DNA of 64,000 nucleotides, from NCBI GenBank assembly GCA_963759155.1, contig CAVWXX010000001.1, positions 1 through 64,000 on the forward strand, in the 5' to 3' direction. The DNA comes from SZUA-36 sp963759155 (GTDB taxonomy: Bacteria; Pseudomonadota; Gammaproteobacteria; Xanthomonadales; SZUA-36). The translations under genes and the position numbers were made by a program. The notes beneath the pieces are model-generated. The model was not told the origin of the DNA. It saw only the letters and a program-made list of their open reading frames with translations, and searched no databases. Positions 36,492 to 46,544 of the stretch are shown here, piece after piece (positions within the stretch are counted from its first letter, which is position 1; each line of letters starts with the position of its first letter).

Positions 36492-37432
36492 TTACTCTGA
36501 ATTGTCTCGTGTGGTGTTGGGATCAACATAATCTTCACCGAATTGACGACGAACCATTTCCAATAGCTGCGCTTCAGACATCCTGATTTCCTGCGACTGG
36601 AGGCTATCCAGGTAATCAGCCTTGACTCGTTCGATCGTGTTTCGCCCGTTCACGCGCTATCAATTGATCCTTCACTTCTTCAAATGTCATCTGTTTTGGT
36701 TGAAATTTCGCATCAAGCCGGATGATGTGATATCCGAAATTCGTTTTCACCGGCTCGGAAATCTCATCCTGTTGAAGAGCAAAGGCCGTTACTTCGAAGT
36801 TCTCAACCATATCGCCTTTCTTGACGTTCTTGAATTTACCTTTATTGGACGGCGCACTCGGATCTTCAGAGTACTCAACAACAAACTGATCAAACTGCGA
36901 TGGGTCCTTGATTAACTTGCTGTAAATTGTATCTGCAAGGTCTTTGGCTTCCTGGTCTGAACGTTCATTCGTTGATATCAGGATATGACTTACGTCAACC
37001 CTGGGCGATGACTTGATCACACTTTCCATTAAGCAGATAATATTCATGCGCTAGCGCTTCATAATCAGCTTCTGATCTTTCCTCTACATAATGTGACAAC
37101 CACGCATCGGCAAGCTCGGCGTCTGCGGCCAACCGCATACGATCGATAACAATTTTCTCTTTGTCAAAGCCCGCTTCGCGCGCATCAGCTGCCAACTGGG
37201 AGGCAAGCAACATACTTTGAAGTAAGGTATTCACCCTGTTTCTATCTCTTAATGTGGCTTTACGCGAATGCTCGGGGATCCTGTCGGCACGGGCAGTAAA
37301 ATCATCCTGGGTCACCACTCCTTTTCCACGTTCAGCAAAAATTTCCAGGTTAGTATCGGTTTCCTGCGCATGAATACTCGACGAAAATATTGAAATAACC
37401 AATGCAATAGTGAAAGCAGCTTTCAATTTCAT
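36492..37432 (-). CDS. Periplasmic parvulin-type peptidyl-prolyl isomerase, frameshifted as sequenced
   Basis: A signal peptide (MKLKAAFTIALVISIFSS, ending SIHAQ) is followed by a helical SurA/PrsA-like N-terminal region and a parvulin domain with VDVSHILISTNERSDQEAK, FVVEYSEDPSAPSNKGKF and NFGYHIIRLDAK. Two single-base insertions break the frame: near 37020 (after LLNGK) and in a GGG run near 36646 (after LIARER). Removing both gives a continuous 312-residue protein ending near FGEDYVDPNTTRDNSE. Similar isomerases (EpsD type) accompany exopolysaccharide loci, which fits wzm/wzt just downstream. Confidence 0.82.
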
Positions 37433-37463
37433 GTGATGCCTTGAGAATATCTTTTAACTAGAT

Positions 37464-37496
37464 GAAAAAAAGTCAGGCACTCAATTGAGTGCCTGA
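37464..37496 (-). terminator. Rho-independent terminator after the 37517-38488 gene
   Basis: TCAGGCACTCAA and TTGAGTGCCTGA form a perfect 12-bp stem (37473-37496), followed on the minus strand by a run of seven T residues (37465-37471). It lies 20 nt beyond the stop and separates that gene from the PPIase-wzm-wzt operon. Confidence 0.85.
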
Positions 37497-37516
37497 CATA
37501 TTTAAACAACTTTTTA

Positions 37517-38488
37517 TTACGGATTATAAACGCGTAGTTTGGTGATACATTTTGAATCACCACAAGTTGAACTTGTCGGATCACATCCATCCGTAAATGT
37601 AACATTGAAATAATACGTGGTGTCAGGATCCAGCTGACAAGCACCATTATAGTTTTCAGTTGACCAAATAATGCCGCCTGACGTACCCCATGTATATTTA
37701 CATTCCGCGGCCACATCAAAGTCGCCCGGACATTGGCTGATAGAACCCACACGACTGCCACTTGTCGTTGTTACTTCGATAGTCGACACGCTACCCGTAT
37801 CGATGAAGTTAGCAGTATCAAATTCAAGTGACATATACCCATAACGATTAATCGTTACATACTCATTGGCATAACCAGGCATTGGGAAGTCTTCCGCAAA
37901 GACGCTATTCCAAGGTACTGTCGTCCCACTGAGAGGCGCGACATAATCTTCACAGGCTGATGCCGGAGGAGGCGGTGGGGGTGGCGCAACGACGTCGTTT
38001 ACAACGATTGTGCGATAAATTGGTGTTGATTCAAGCTCTCCATTATTACAGATCAAACCAAGATTGAAGGTCCCTACCAGATTCATAGGAACATTCATAC
38101 CATTGCTATCTGTAGCAATAGTTAAACCAGTCCACCCGGCATAGTTACCTAACGGTCTGCAAGATGTAGCATTGTCTGTACTGCTCCAGCTTACGGTAGT
38201 CGAATCACCAACCGTAACGGGCGATACAACATTAAATGCGGTAATTGTCGGAGCGACCTCACCACAATCAACCGTACATGGGTCTTCAGCCAATTGAACG
38301 GTGTATGCCACATTGGTGGTGATACTAACCACGCTGGTGACCGGGTCGATGCTGATCGACTGTATGTGTTCAGGGGGGATGGTTGAGGTTCCCGAATCAC
38401 CGGAAATAGCAACTCCCACTTGAGCGCTCGCCATACCGGTAACCAACACAAGTGCAAAACTTAAAATAAATCCGTTTAACTTTCTCAT
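37517..38488 (-). CDS. Secreted cysteine-rich protein with Ig-like domain and polyproline linker, function unknown
   Basis: I do not recognise the family. A signal peptide (LNGFILSFALVLVTGMASA) precedes about 60 residues, then an Ig/PKD-like domain (PTITAFNVVSPVTVGDSTTVSWSS style, with one cysteine pair in TSCRPLG and GLICNNG). A linker of seven prolines follows, then a second domain (about 180-323) with seven cysteines. A GAGAGGAAA ribosome site precedes the ATG. It has its own terminator, lies between the polysaccharide and secretion loci, and has the look of an exported surface or extracellular protein, possibly a type II substrate (inference). Confidence 0.75.
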   Translation of the reverse strand: MRKLNGFILSFALVLVTGMASAQVGVAISGDSGTSTIPPEHIQSISIDPVTSVVSITTNVAYTVQLAEDPCTVDCGEVAPTITAFNVVSPVTVGDSTTVSWSSTDNATSCRPLGNYAGWTGLTIATDSNGMNVPMNLVGTFNLGLICNNGELESTPIYRTIVVNDVVAPPPPPPPASACEDYVAPLSGTTVPWNSVFAEDFPMPGYANEYVTINRYGYMSLEFDTANFIDTGSVSTIEVTTTSGSRVGSISQCPGDFDVAAECKYTWGTSGGIIWSTENYNGACQLDPDTTYYFNVTFTDGCDPTSSTCGDSKCITKLRVYNP

Positions 38489-38623
38489 TTTCCTCTCTCT
38501 TTCTAATTCCGCCCAGAATTAAACATGCTGTCGTTTATATTTTAGTATTCAGCACAATCGATTTTAAAAATATATAAATAAAACTTTAATTAATAATTAA
38601 CAAACTTATGCATCCAAATGTAA

Positions 38624-38649
38624 GAGAGGGCCGGATACACGGCCCTCTC
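38624..38649 (-). terminator. Probable terminator hairpin after the 38695-40376 gene
   Basis: GAGAGGGCCG and CGGCCCTCTC form a perfect 10-bp stem with a 6-nt loop, 45 nt after the stop on the minus strand. The downstream T content is weak, so it may terminate poorly or only stabilise the 3' end. Confidence 0.5.
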
Positions 38650-38694
38650 CCACTTTACTACATGGTAAAACTTACCATTTATGTGCTGGCAGCG

Positions 38695-40376
38695 TTACGG
38701 CGTTACTTGCGGGCCGGCACTACTTGTGTGCTCACTACCAATCTTACGCTGATATTTATGCTGGAAGATACCACCATAATTAGCCAGCAGTCCCGGACCT
38801 GCGAAAGCGTTCAGGAAACGATTGACAGCAAAACCAGTGACTGGCAAGCCTTCGAGGCCACCCAGGTGACCGCGTGTGAAGCACTCATCACCTACAAAGT
38901 TGCCATCTTCAAGCGGATCAAAACAGTCAACCTTACCGTCACTATCTGCATCATGTGGGAAGTCGTCCATTACCAGACGTGCCCAGCCATACTCAAATCC
39001 GAGTGCGCCATTATTGATCTCGATGGAAGTTAGATGATCCCAAAACCGGTGTCGTTTCGATAGGTGGCAAATCTTCCGGATCAGCATCGAAGCGGATAAT
39101 GCTGGTTTCATAGCACAAGGTGAACGGGATGATCGGGTTAGACGGATCAACCACACCTGGCGGTGCTGGAGAAACGATAGGTGGAATCTCATCACCTGGC
39201 ATTTCAGGATTAACAATGGTTTGCTCTTCACGATCCCAGATGGTATCGAGCGACAACAATTTCACATGCACCCCCTTCCATTAGCTCCCGGTACTTCGAG
39301 CTGACCGTCCCACATTGCGGTGAACGGAGCAATAGGAAATAGCGCTGCCTGATTCTTCTTCATAAACATAGAAAGACTTCGTCGGGAAGGTCAGTACCCA
39401 TTCAGTTGCCGCACCAACCAATGTCTCTGTGGTGTACTCGTTCATAACCTGGTCATGCATAAACACGAATGAAACCGCGTCAACACCACGAGTCAGGCCA
39501 TCAGATGGAAGGCTAGTGCCATCAACAAACACGGTAGCGTCCGTCACACCACCGGAGTTCAGGCTTGGAGATGAATCACCTGGTGGGTTATGCAAGGGCA
39601 TCAGGTTTGGAGCAATTTCAGTTGCAAAACCGTCAATGGCCTTCGCGTCATAGCTGTACATGTGTCCAGCAGCAACGTTAATGATGGCAGCGCCACCGAA
39701 CAGACCACCTGATGGTGCTTCGATGTCATGCAGAGGATCATCAAGCCAGTACCCTGGACATTCACTTTGTCATCGAAAACTGTCCACGCATCAACCAGTG
39801 ACTTCACAATCGGCTGGCATGGCTGGCATACCGTCGTCTGTGGCTACGTGAGTTGCAGCAGTTGCAGACTCACCGACAAGCGTACCCATTTCGATCATCT
39901 CGAAATAACCTTCGGTTGCACGAGCTAATTGGGCCATACTCATCGTCAACGCCAGTGTCATTCATTCCCAAAGGAAGGAACACCTGTGAGCCACCATTGC
40001 CGTAAATGTACGGTACCGTACATGAGGTATCAGTGGTATACAGGGTAGGCGCCGCACATTCTTCTTCTGGGGGACATACTCCGTCATCAACAATGGCTGC
40101 GGTCCATACGTCCCATGCTGACATATACAGGTTAAAGTCAAGGACTTCACGAGAGTTCTTGCCTTCTTTGAAACGTACCTTAACGGCTTTCGCTTCGTCT
40201 GTTGTGTTAACAACAGAGAGAAGGGTTTGGTTACCACTGTTAACGGTGTAATAAGGGTAGATCAATACCTGACCAAGACCGTCAGGGTTAATGTTGACTG
40301 CTTGAGCAGATCCTACAATACCGGCGGCTCCCGCCAGTCCTGCAAGTACTGCTGCTGTTAGATTCTTTCTGTTCAT
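38695..40376 (-). pseudogene. Secreted protein of unknown function, about 560 residues, multiply frameshifted
   Basis: The start MNRKNLTAAVLAGLAGAAG leads into a signal peptide ending SAQA. A mature part follows, beginning VNINPDGLGQVLIYPYYTVN. Successive frames give a continuous sense: SVVNTTDEAKAVKVRFKEGK, ARATEGYFEMIEMGTLVGES, GGLFGGAAIINVAAGHMYSY, AATEWVLTFPTKSFYVYEE, PFTAMWDGQLEVPGANG, EIPPIVSPAPPGVVDPSNP, SIEINNGALGFEYGWARL. Shifts are needed near 39935, 39805, 39750, 39345, 39275 and 39045. Six breaks with no other damage suggest poor consensus rather than old decay. I cannot assign a function; the export signal and nearby secretion system suggest an extracellular role. Confidence 0.7.
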
Positions 40377-40522
40377 TACAACACTCCTATTGTGTACACA
40401 GGGCTATATATAAGTATTTCACGTGCGTAAAACCTGTCTAAAAGACACGCAATGCGCACACTTTTCGCAAAATTGCAGGGCAATGTTACGTTAAAACAAA
40501 CGGTAAGGCAACCTAATACCTA

Positions 40523-40936
40523 TCATTTTTCTGGTACGAGATACCAAACACCATCAACTCTCACCCAGGACTCTTCAATTTTCTGAACACCTTTGAACTC
40601 TTTTACGCCCGGCAACGCGCCACGCACTGTATAACCTATAGATATCCTTACCTTACATGAATCTTCTGTGCATTCACTTTCAATATAGTCCGCACTGTCC
40701 CAACCCACTTGTCGCGTCAGTAGTGAACGTTGATACTGCTCTAAAGAAACACTGGACCGATAACCGGGTGACAAATATTCATACGCAGATGTCGTGTCGC
40801 CGCTTAACAATACGTCCCAACGTGCGCTTGCACGCTCTTCTATACTTTCACTTTTCTCACAGGCTGATAACACCAACAGGCTGCAAACCAACCCCACCAG
40901 TCCTGCCCGTTTTGCAATGTCGAAATTGCTTTTCAT
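40523..40936 (-). CDS. Small lipoprotein at the end of the type II secretion operon
   Basis: A 137-residue protein with a lipoprotein signal ending LLVLSAC (Cys near residue 26). It is followed by EKSESIEERASARWDVLLSG, a domain with one cysteine pair (ESECTEDSC), and EESWVRVDGVWYLVPEK. It starts 3 nt after the gspD stop with GAGGATTA upstream, so it is cotranscribed with the secretion genes. Its position after the secretin suggests a helper role, such as an assembly or pilotin-like factor, but sequence gives no direct support. Confidence 0.75.
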   Translation of the reverse strand: MKSNFDIAKRAGLVGLVCSLLVLSACEKSESIEERASARWDVLLSGDTTSAYEYLSPGYRSSVSLEQYQRSLLTRQVGWDSADYIESECTEDSCKVRISIGYTVRGALPGVKEFKGVQKIEESWVRVDGVWYLVPEK

Positions 40937-40939
40937 TCA

Positions 40940-43080
40940 TTAATCCTCGGTATGCAAAGTGGCATGTTTAATGGGGGGCACTTTCATGAATTCAACCCTG
41001 ATATCATCACTGACTGTTTTCAGATCATTTGTGTTTTCAATCACGGTGGGTGTAATCATCACAATCGTTTCACTACGTAAGGTTGATTTTGTTGTGCTTC
41101 CAAACAAACGGCCTATACCCGGAATACGGTTCAGGTAAGGAACGCCTGTACGGCCCTTGCTCGACTGTTCGGATATCAATCCACCCAAAAATATGGTTTG
41201 TCCGGACTGAACCGCCACCTGGCTTGTCACCGATTTGTTATTGATCGGCGGGTTGCCACTTGCTGAGATATCGGGATCACGGGCACCCGGGCGACTGACC
41301 TCCTGGGTAACGTCCATGTATACCAGTCCGCCCGGGTTGATTCTGGGCGTCACCGTCAGTGTTACACCGGTAGATACATATTGTGCACTGCTGACAACAT
41401 TGCCGGTACCACCTGTAGATATGCTGGAAGACTGCACCGGCACCTGCGTACCCACCGTGATGGTTGCTGTGGCGTTGTTGCGGACCAGCAATGACGGCGC
41501 ACCAAGCGAACGGACATCCGTCACACTGTCCAGCGCACTGATGGTCGCCTTTATAAAACCATTGCCGAGCGGGCCAACGATATTTGCAAAAAAGTTGGTG
41601 GCGCCACCCATCGTTAAAGTATCAAAGCCATCGCCAATGTTCTCGTCACCGCCGATCGCATTGGGGTTGTTGGTCAGGTACCAGTTCACACCAAAAGCCA
41701 GGTCTTCATTCAGCTCAACATCCAGGATCTGTGACTCGATCAAGACCTGTAATGGCTCCTGATCAATACGCTCTATCGCTGCCTGTATGGATGAATACTG
41801 GTTTTGGGTTGCCTGGATCAGCAGCGAGTTGGTCTCGACAACGGAGGTAATACGTATTTCACCTTCTTCGGTTGAAACGACACTGCCACCACCACGATTA
41901 TTCTGTAAGCCACGGTCGTTTGCCGCTTGCCGGTTTGAGTTGAAGTCGCTGATCGAACTCCTTTGCGCCTCCTGCAGGCCCGGTGCCAATGTACCCCGGG
42001 TACTGCTCTGCCTTGGCGAAGAGGTCTGCCCACCAAACAGTTGAGAAAGGTAGTCGGCCAAAATCTGGGCTTCAAGATTCTTGACACGATAGACGTACAA
42101 CTGCACCCCGGAACCCGCTGCGCCGCGGTCCAGTGTTTCAATCCATGTGCGGGCTTTCTCAAGGTAAGCTTCCTGCGGTGTGATCACCATGATTGATGCC
42201 AGGCGCTCCAGCGGCACGAATCGAAACATACCCGCAAGCGGTGATTCTGCTTCCATGCCAAAAATAGTGGTCAATTCGCTAGTGATAGACTCAACATCAA
42301 CGGTTTGCAGCGGGTAAATACCGACTGACATACCTGCCAGCCAATCCACATCAAAGATATCAACCGTTTGTTGGTAATTTCTTAACTCTTCCTGGGTGCC
42401 CGCCAGAAATATCATACTTCTGAGAGGATCAACCCTGACCATGGCGCCTTCACGGACATAAGGCTCGAGTATTTTGGCCATCTCAATGGCACCGATATAC
42501 GCCAGAGGAATAACCCGCACCTCATATCCCATGGCCAGGTTCTGGTCGCTGAGAACCGGCACGAGTGTCCCACGGACCGCATCTGAAACAGGCAAAATAT
42601 GATAACGCCCTTCGGTAAATACCATGGCGGCGCCATTCCAGCGCAAAAGCAACTCAAGAATCGGCATCAACTGATCACGGGAAACCGGTTTTGAAGTAGA
42701 AAATGTCACCTGCCCGCTTACTCCAGGACCAATGACAAACGTCTCCTGTAAAACCTCACCGAGAATCGTATGAACAACTGACTGGATGGACTCACCTTCG
42801 AAATTCAAAACGATCTCGCCGTCTTCAGAAACGGCACTGAGTTTGCGTCTTGCTGCATCCTCATTGATAAACTCTGCCTCGCCGAACTTTAATTCAACGT
42901 CTTCCACACCCCCTGCTTGGGAGGCATTGACCGCTGTCGAATAAAAACCGGTGCTTCTTCACCTTTTAGCTCCACTTTGTCCAGGCGCTGATGATGGGGC
43001 CCGGGTCTTGGAGGTATTTCCGTCGTTGCGCAACTATTAAGCAGCAATAGAATACCCACAGCATAAATCAGTGATCTCAT
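40940..43080 (-). CDS. gspD: Type II secretion outer-membrane secretin GspD, frameshifted near the N-terminus
   Basis: GspD forms the outer-membrane gate of the secretion system. The N-terminus (43080) has a lipoprotein signal, LLLLNSCATT. After PPKQGVWKTL the frame changes inside a run of five C residues (42909-42913) and continues DVELKFGEAEFINEDAARRK. Adding one base restores a 713-residue protein. N-domains follow (IVLNFEGESIQSVVHTILGE and repeated STLASI-type N-domains), then the secretin domain: EINLDVTQEVS-like VYMDVTQEVSRPGARD, SQVAVQSGQTIFLGGLIS and VPYLNRIPGIGRLFGS. A lipidated secretin is seen in Xanthomonas XpsD. Confidence 0.93.
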
Positions 43081-43107
43081 CTGATGGCACTCCCGCCTGT
43101 CTGTGCT

Positions 43108-43930
43108 TTATTTGTCTTGTTTGTCATTACTGGCTGAATCCTTACTTTTCTTTTGCATCAAAGCGCGAACAGCTTCCTGGTACGCGGAGCGCCTGGGCGG
43201 TTGCTTGGCAGCTGCTGCCTCGGCCCCAGCGGCTTGTTGTGCTTCCTGTTCGAGTCGCAATTCCTCGCGTCGCTCTGCAATTCGCTGGCGAATTTGTTCT
43301 GCCCTGCTCAGGGGTTCGTCTTCAACATCCATTGTATCCGTACCCGGAAGCGCCGTTGCCAGTGCTGACACGGGCCGTTGCCACTGGCCGCGGTGGTTCC
43401 TTTATTTTGACATCATGTACCTGCAAATCGAGTTCAAGTGACTGACCATCCCGCGACTCAAGCACAACGGTACGTGGATTGACCGTGGCGACCTGCCAAC
43501 CCACGAACTCACCCGTCAATGCCTCTCCTTCATGAGCCATGACGGTTTCGAGATTTGTATCAGCCGGAGTCAACGATGCGATCTTCATACTGGAAGTAAT
43601 AACAATACCAGTTAACCTGACCTCCGGTGCGTCTTTGATGGCTATCGAAGTGTCTTCTTCCGTAGTTTCATCTTCAATATCCTCAACGACCGGATTACGG
43701 GACTCGTTAAAGACCGGTTTCTCATTAATAACAACGTAGTCACCCAGCGTGCCCATATCGCGAGCGGTCAACATCGCGTTTTCAGCCGGATCGACTTCTG
43801 TCTCCACTACGCCGCCACCTGAAGAAACAGGCAAGTTCCAGACAACGGTCATACCCAGCGCGAGTAAAATAAATAAGCCACTCGTCGCAGCAAGCAGTAT
43901 TCCAAGCGGGTTATCCTGCAGCCACTTCAT
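43108..43930 (-). CDS. Inner-membrane GspC-like protein of the XpsN type, frameshifted near the C-terminus
   Basis: In Xanthomonas the gene between xpsM and xpsD is xpsN, a GspC-like protein linking the inner-membrane platform to the secretin. Here a short N-terminus precedes one membrane segment (LGILLAATSGLFILLALGMTVVW). A periplasmic homology-region-like domain follows (VINEKPVFNESRNPVVEDIE, VRLTGIVITSSMKIASL, VGWQVATVNPRTVVLESRDG). After EPPRPVATA the frame shifts at a GGG run (43372-43374) and continues SALATALPGTDTMDVEDEPL into a charged, alanine-rich coiled tail. Corrected length 273 residues. It overlaps gspM by ATGA. Confidence 0.8.
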
Positions 43931-44514
43931 TTGAGGTACCCCGAAACATTAAAACGAATATCCAACGCACCTTGAGCATTGGCTTGCTGAGTGCGGCGCC
44001 GGTTGCTGGTTCGTGGCCTGATGACGTTTAAATCATCTACCAGCATCAAAGGCATGCCGGTTTCCATACCAAACAGAATTTGCAGGAAATCTTCAGCGTC
44101 ACAACGCATTCTCACATTCACAGTCACTTTTTGAAAGCGCTCCTGTACTCGCGGACGCACCGGCTGCCGACTGACGATCTGACAAGAATCGTCTGCCTGC
44201 GTTCGGACCATATCCCCGATATTACCGGACAAGGCAGCAGCCGCTTCATCAAATGAAGGGTACTCGAGAAACAGCCCTTCATCATTCTGTGAACTGCGTA
44301 TCTGGCCCAATTGTGCTTGTAATGATTCTCTTTGCGAAGCCACCGTTTGAAACCGACTCAATTGTGCACGCAGGTCATCTATCTCCCCTGCATATTCCTT
44401 ATGACGCAGAACAAACCAGTGAAACATAAGCAAATACACCAACAGCAGTGCGATGACCAGGATCATCAGAGCCGTTGTCTTTGAATTACGCTGATCCGGG
44501 ATGACCTGTATCAT
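43927..44514 (-). CDS. gspM: Type II secretion inner-membrane protein GspM (XpsM type)
   Basis: GspM helps place and stabilise GspL in the inner-membrane platform. The 195-residue protein has a short cytoplasmic tail, one membrane segment (ALMILVIALLLVYLLMFHWFVL), a coiled-coil-like stretch (IDDLRAQLSRFQTVASQRES) and a ferredoxin-like periplasmic domain. It overlaps gspL and the XpsN-like gene by 4 nt each. Confidence 0.85.
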   Translation of the reverse strand: MIQVIPDQRNSKTTALMILVIALLLVYLLMFHWFVLRHKEYAGEIDDLRAQLSRFQTVASQRESLQAQLGQIRSSQNDEGLFLEYPSFDEAAAALSGNIGDMVRTQADDSCQIVSRQPVRPRVQERFQKVTVNVRMRCDAEDFLQILFGMETGMPLMLVDDLNVIRPRTSNRRRTQQANAQGALDIRFNVSGYLK

Positions 44515-45629
44515 TTGGCACCCCTGACCGTGTTATCGGCAGCCAGATCAAAAATTTCCTTGCCGCTTCTGTTATCCAAACGCGTGGGTCCGCGGAAGGA
44601 TGCATTCTCAAAGAAAGGCGAATCATTGACCAACTCAATCAAGCTTTGTGCATTCCCCGACTTGCCTTGCATTTGGGTGGTTTCCGAATGCATCGACAAA
44701 CGATCAAGATAGGTGTCATCCGGCAGGATACGGGTTAATTCAGCCAACATCTCGACCTTGTAGCCATTTTCAATTTTACGGCTTTGTAAAAACCCGGCTG
44801 CTTCAGCTGCGTCATCAATCTGTGTGCGTATTTGCTGAACGGCCATCGCCTCTGCCCGTACATCTTCAATGGCATCATTAATCGTCTTTATCTGATGCTC
44901 ACGAAGCCAGAGTGACTGCGCCATGACAAATATCAACAATAATCCCGCCACTGCACCCATCGCCCAGTTCACCCGGGCCTGTTGGTTGACCGCACGGTGA
45001 CGCCGGTCCACCGGTAAAAGGTTGACTCCAAGCGGCCCGTCAGCGGTTGCAACATCAACGCCAGACGGCGCCAGGCCCAGTCTGCTTAGCTGCTCAAGCT
45101 GCTTCTCTACCGCTTCATGTGGAGTAACGTACAGCTCAAAACTAATCTGACCAGCTTCACGGTCCCGGTTCAGGCCATGCCAGCTATAGAAAACTTCATC
45201 CGCAGTAAACGGGGTGTGCCGATCCATTTCATACGCCAGTGCTTGTCTCAGGTTGGACTCGGCTGCAAGCGGCATTACGACACGCGTATGCAAGACAACT
45301 GACTCAGGAAGAAGCAAATCGCGATTCACTTCGACAAGTTCATGCTGTTGTAACAGCTCGCGGATCTGTTGCTTCTGTATCTGGGGGTCCTGACCAGCAG
45401 ATATTGATTCCAGCGACTGAATCGCCCGGGCGTTTTCTATACTTAAGGTTAACTCCTCATCGCTAAACTGCATCAACAGCTTACGACGGGCATATTGCAT
45501 ACGCTCACGAAACTGGGAAGGCATGGCATTACGAAGCTCTTCGCCCCACCAGGTGAAGAACTGCCCGACAGGACCATTCGAAATTCGAAAACGGATACTT
45601 TGTATGGTGTTATTAAGTGTGATCGCCAT
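44511..45629 (-). CDS. gspL: Type II secretion inner-membrane protein GspL (XpsL type)
   Basis: GspL couples the cytoplasmic ATPase GspE to the periplasmic parts. The 372-residue product has a cytoplasmic region (about 1-220; LLPESVVLHTRVVMPLAAES, MDRHTPFTADEVFYSW), the linker GVNLLPVDRRHR, a membrane segment (AMGAVAGLLLIFVMAQSLWL) and a PilN-like periplasmic domain (MLAELTRILPDDTYLDRL). I prefer the ATG at 45629 over an upstream TTG because AGGACC lies 10 nt before it. It starts 15 nt after gspK. Confidence 0.87.
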   Translation of the reverse strand: MAITLNNTIQSIRFRISNGPVGQFFTWWGEELRNAMPSQFRERMQYARRKLLMQFSDEELTLSIENARAIQSLESISAGQDPQIQKQQIRELLQQHELVEVNRDLLLPESVVLHTRVVMPLAAESNLRQALAYEMDRHTPFTADEVFYSWHGLNRDREAGQISFELYVTPHEAVEKQLEQLSRLGLAPSGVDVATADGPLGVNLLPVDRRHRAVNQQARVNWAMGAVAGLLLIFVMAQSLWLREHQIKTINDAIEDVRAEAMAVQQIRTQIDDAAEAAGFLQSRKIENGYKVEMLAELTRILPDDTYLDRLSMHSETTQMQGKSGNAQSLIELVNDSPFFENASFRGPTRLDNRSGKEIFDLAADNTVRGAK

Positions 45630-45644
45630 CGGTTTCAAAAGGTC

Positions 45645-46544
45645 CTAGTACTGAAATCCTTCGCGCCAACGCAAAACACGGTAGGGGCTGCCGCTGCGAT
45701 TTCCCCCAAGCCGGATTGTGGCCTGTAACTGTTCCCAAACGCCATTAGGCATTGTCGCCTTAGCCTGAATACTATACGTTACCCCTCTGCCTTGTTCCAT
45801 AACCACAACACCATTTGGCAATTCCGTGCCGAGTGAATCTCCAGGTTGTTGAGAGTTTCTTTCCTGCACGAAGTTCAATGCTTCCTCGTAAGTAATATCC
45901 GGCAACGCCATTAACGCCTCTACCGGAGCAAAAGCCGGGTCGGGTTCACCCGCCCGTGAAAACACGGTAATGCCAGGTTCCAGCTTGCGAAAAAGTTCAT
46001 ATTCCATGCCGATAACCTGTAATAGTTCCTCCGGCATCATGAATGGCCTGTTGGCCGGGCCCATTTCCAGGCCTGCTGCAAGGTATGCGTCTTCTTCAGC
46101 ACCATTCACACGCTCAAGCTCATCTTCATCGCGCCAGTCCATCACAGCCGCCGCCAGTAGCTCCGCCTGGTCAGGCTCCATCCCGTGCCCGACAAACATG
46201 TTGGTCATTGTCAGTTCATCCGTGGCATTGATATCCAGCTTGCCGCGTTCATCTGTGGCACTGACCTCCAGGAGCACACCATCAAGCTCCTGCTGATACA
46301 GCCTGCCATCAGCGATCATCCGTGTTTCGTCATTCGGATCACGCAATGCCAAAACCGCCAGGTTAATTGCTGATTCGGCACTCAAACGCGCCTGCGTACC
46401 CGTCAACAGGACATTGGCCTCGAGTCGATCCATACGTGCCATGAGGGAAAATGACCCCGTGACAATCGTGAGTAACAGCAACACCCATAATACCAGTACC
46501 AGCGCAATGCCATTCTGTGATTTTATCGGGCGACCGCTACTCAT
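45645..46544 (-). CDS. gspK: Type II secretion minor pseudopilin GspK
   Basis: GspK caps the pseudopilus tip with GspI and GspJ. The 299-residue protein has an atypical prepilin leader (QNGIALVLVLWVLLLLTIV, cut after G12) and lacks the Glu at position 5 of the mature protein, as usual for GspK. The large globular domain contains ERGKLDINATDEL and AVMDWRDEDELERVNGAEED, matching the calcium-binding part of the family. It overlaps gspJ by ATGA. Confidence 0.93.
   Translation of the reverse strand: MSSGRPIKSQNGIALVLVLWVLLLLTIVTGSFSLMARMDRLEANVLLTGTQARLSAESAINLAVLALRDPNDETRMIADGRLYQQELDGVLLEVSATDERGKLDINATDELTMTNMFVGHGMEPDQAELLAAAVMDWRDEDELERVNGAEEDAYLAAGLEMGPANRPFMMPEELLQVIGMEYELFRKLEPGITVFSRAGEPDPAFAPVEALMALPDITYEEALNFVQERNSQQPGDSLGTELPNGVVVMEQGRGVTYSIQAKATMPNGVWEQLQATIRLGGNRSGSPYRVLRWREGFQY

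Noticed and set aside
38608..39033. Plus-strand reading frame of 141 codons
   Set aside because: It covers the terminator hairpin and the end of the minus-strand secreted-protein gene, whose residues read sensibly.
42889..42915. Programmed frameshifting in gspD at the C5/G5 run
   Set aside because: No downstream stimulatory structure was seen, secretins are not known to need it, and sister genes show the same kind of one-base break.
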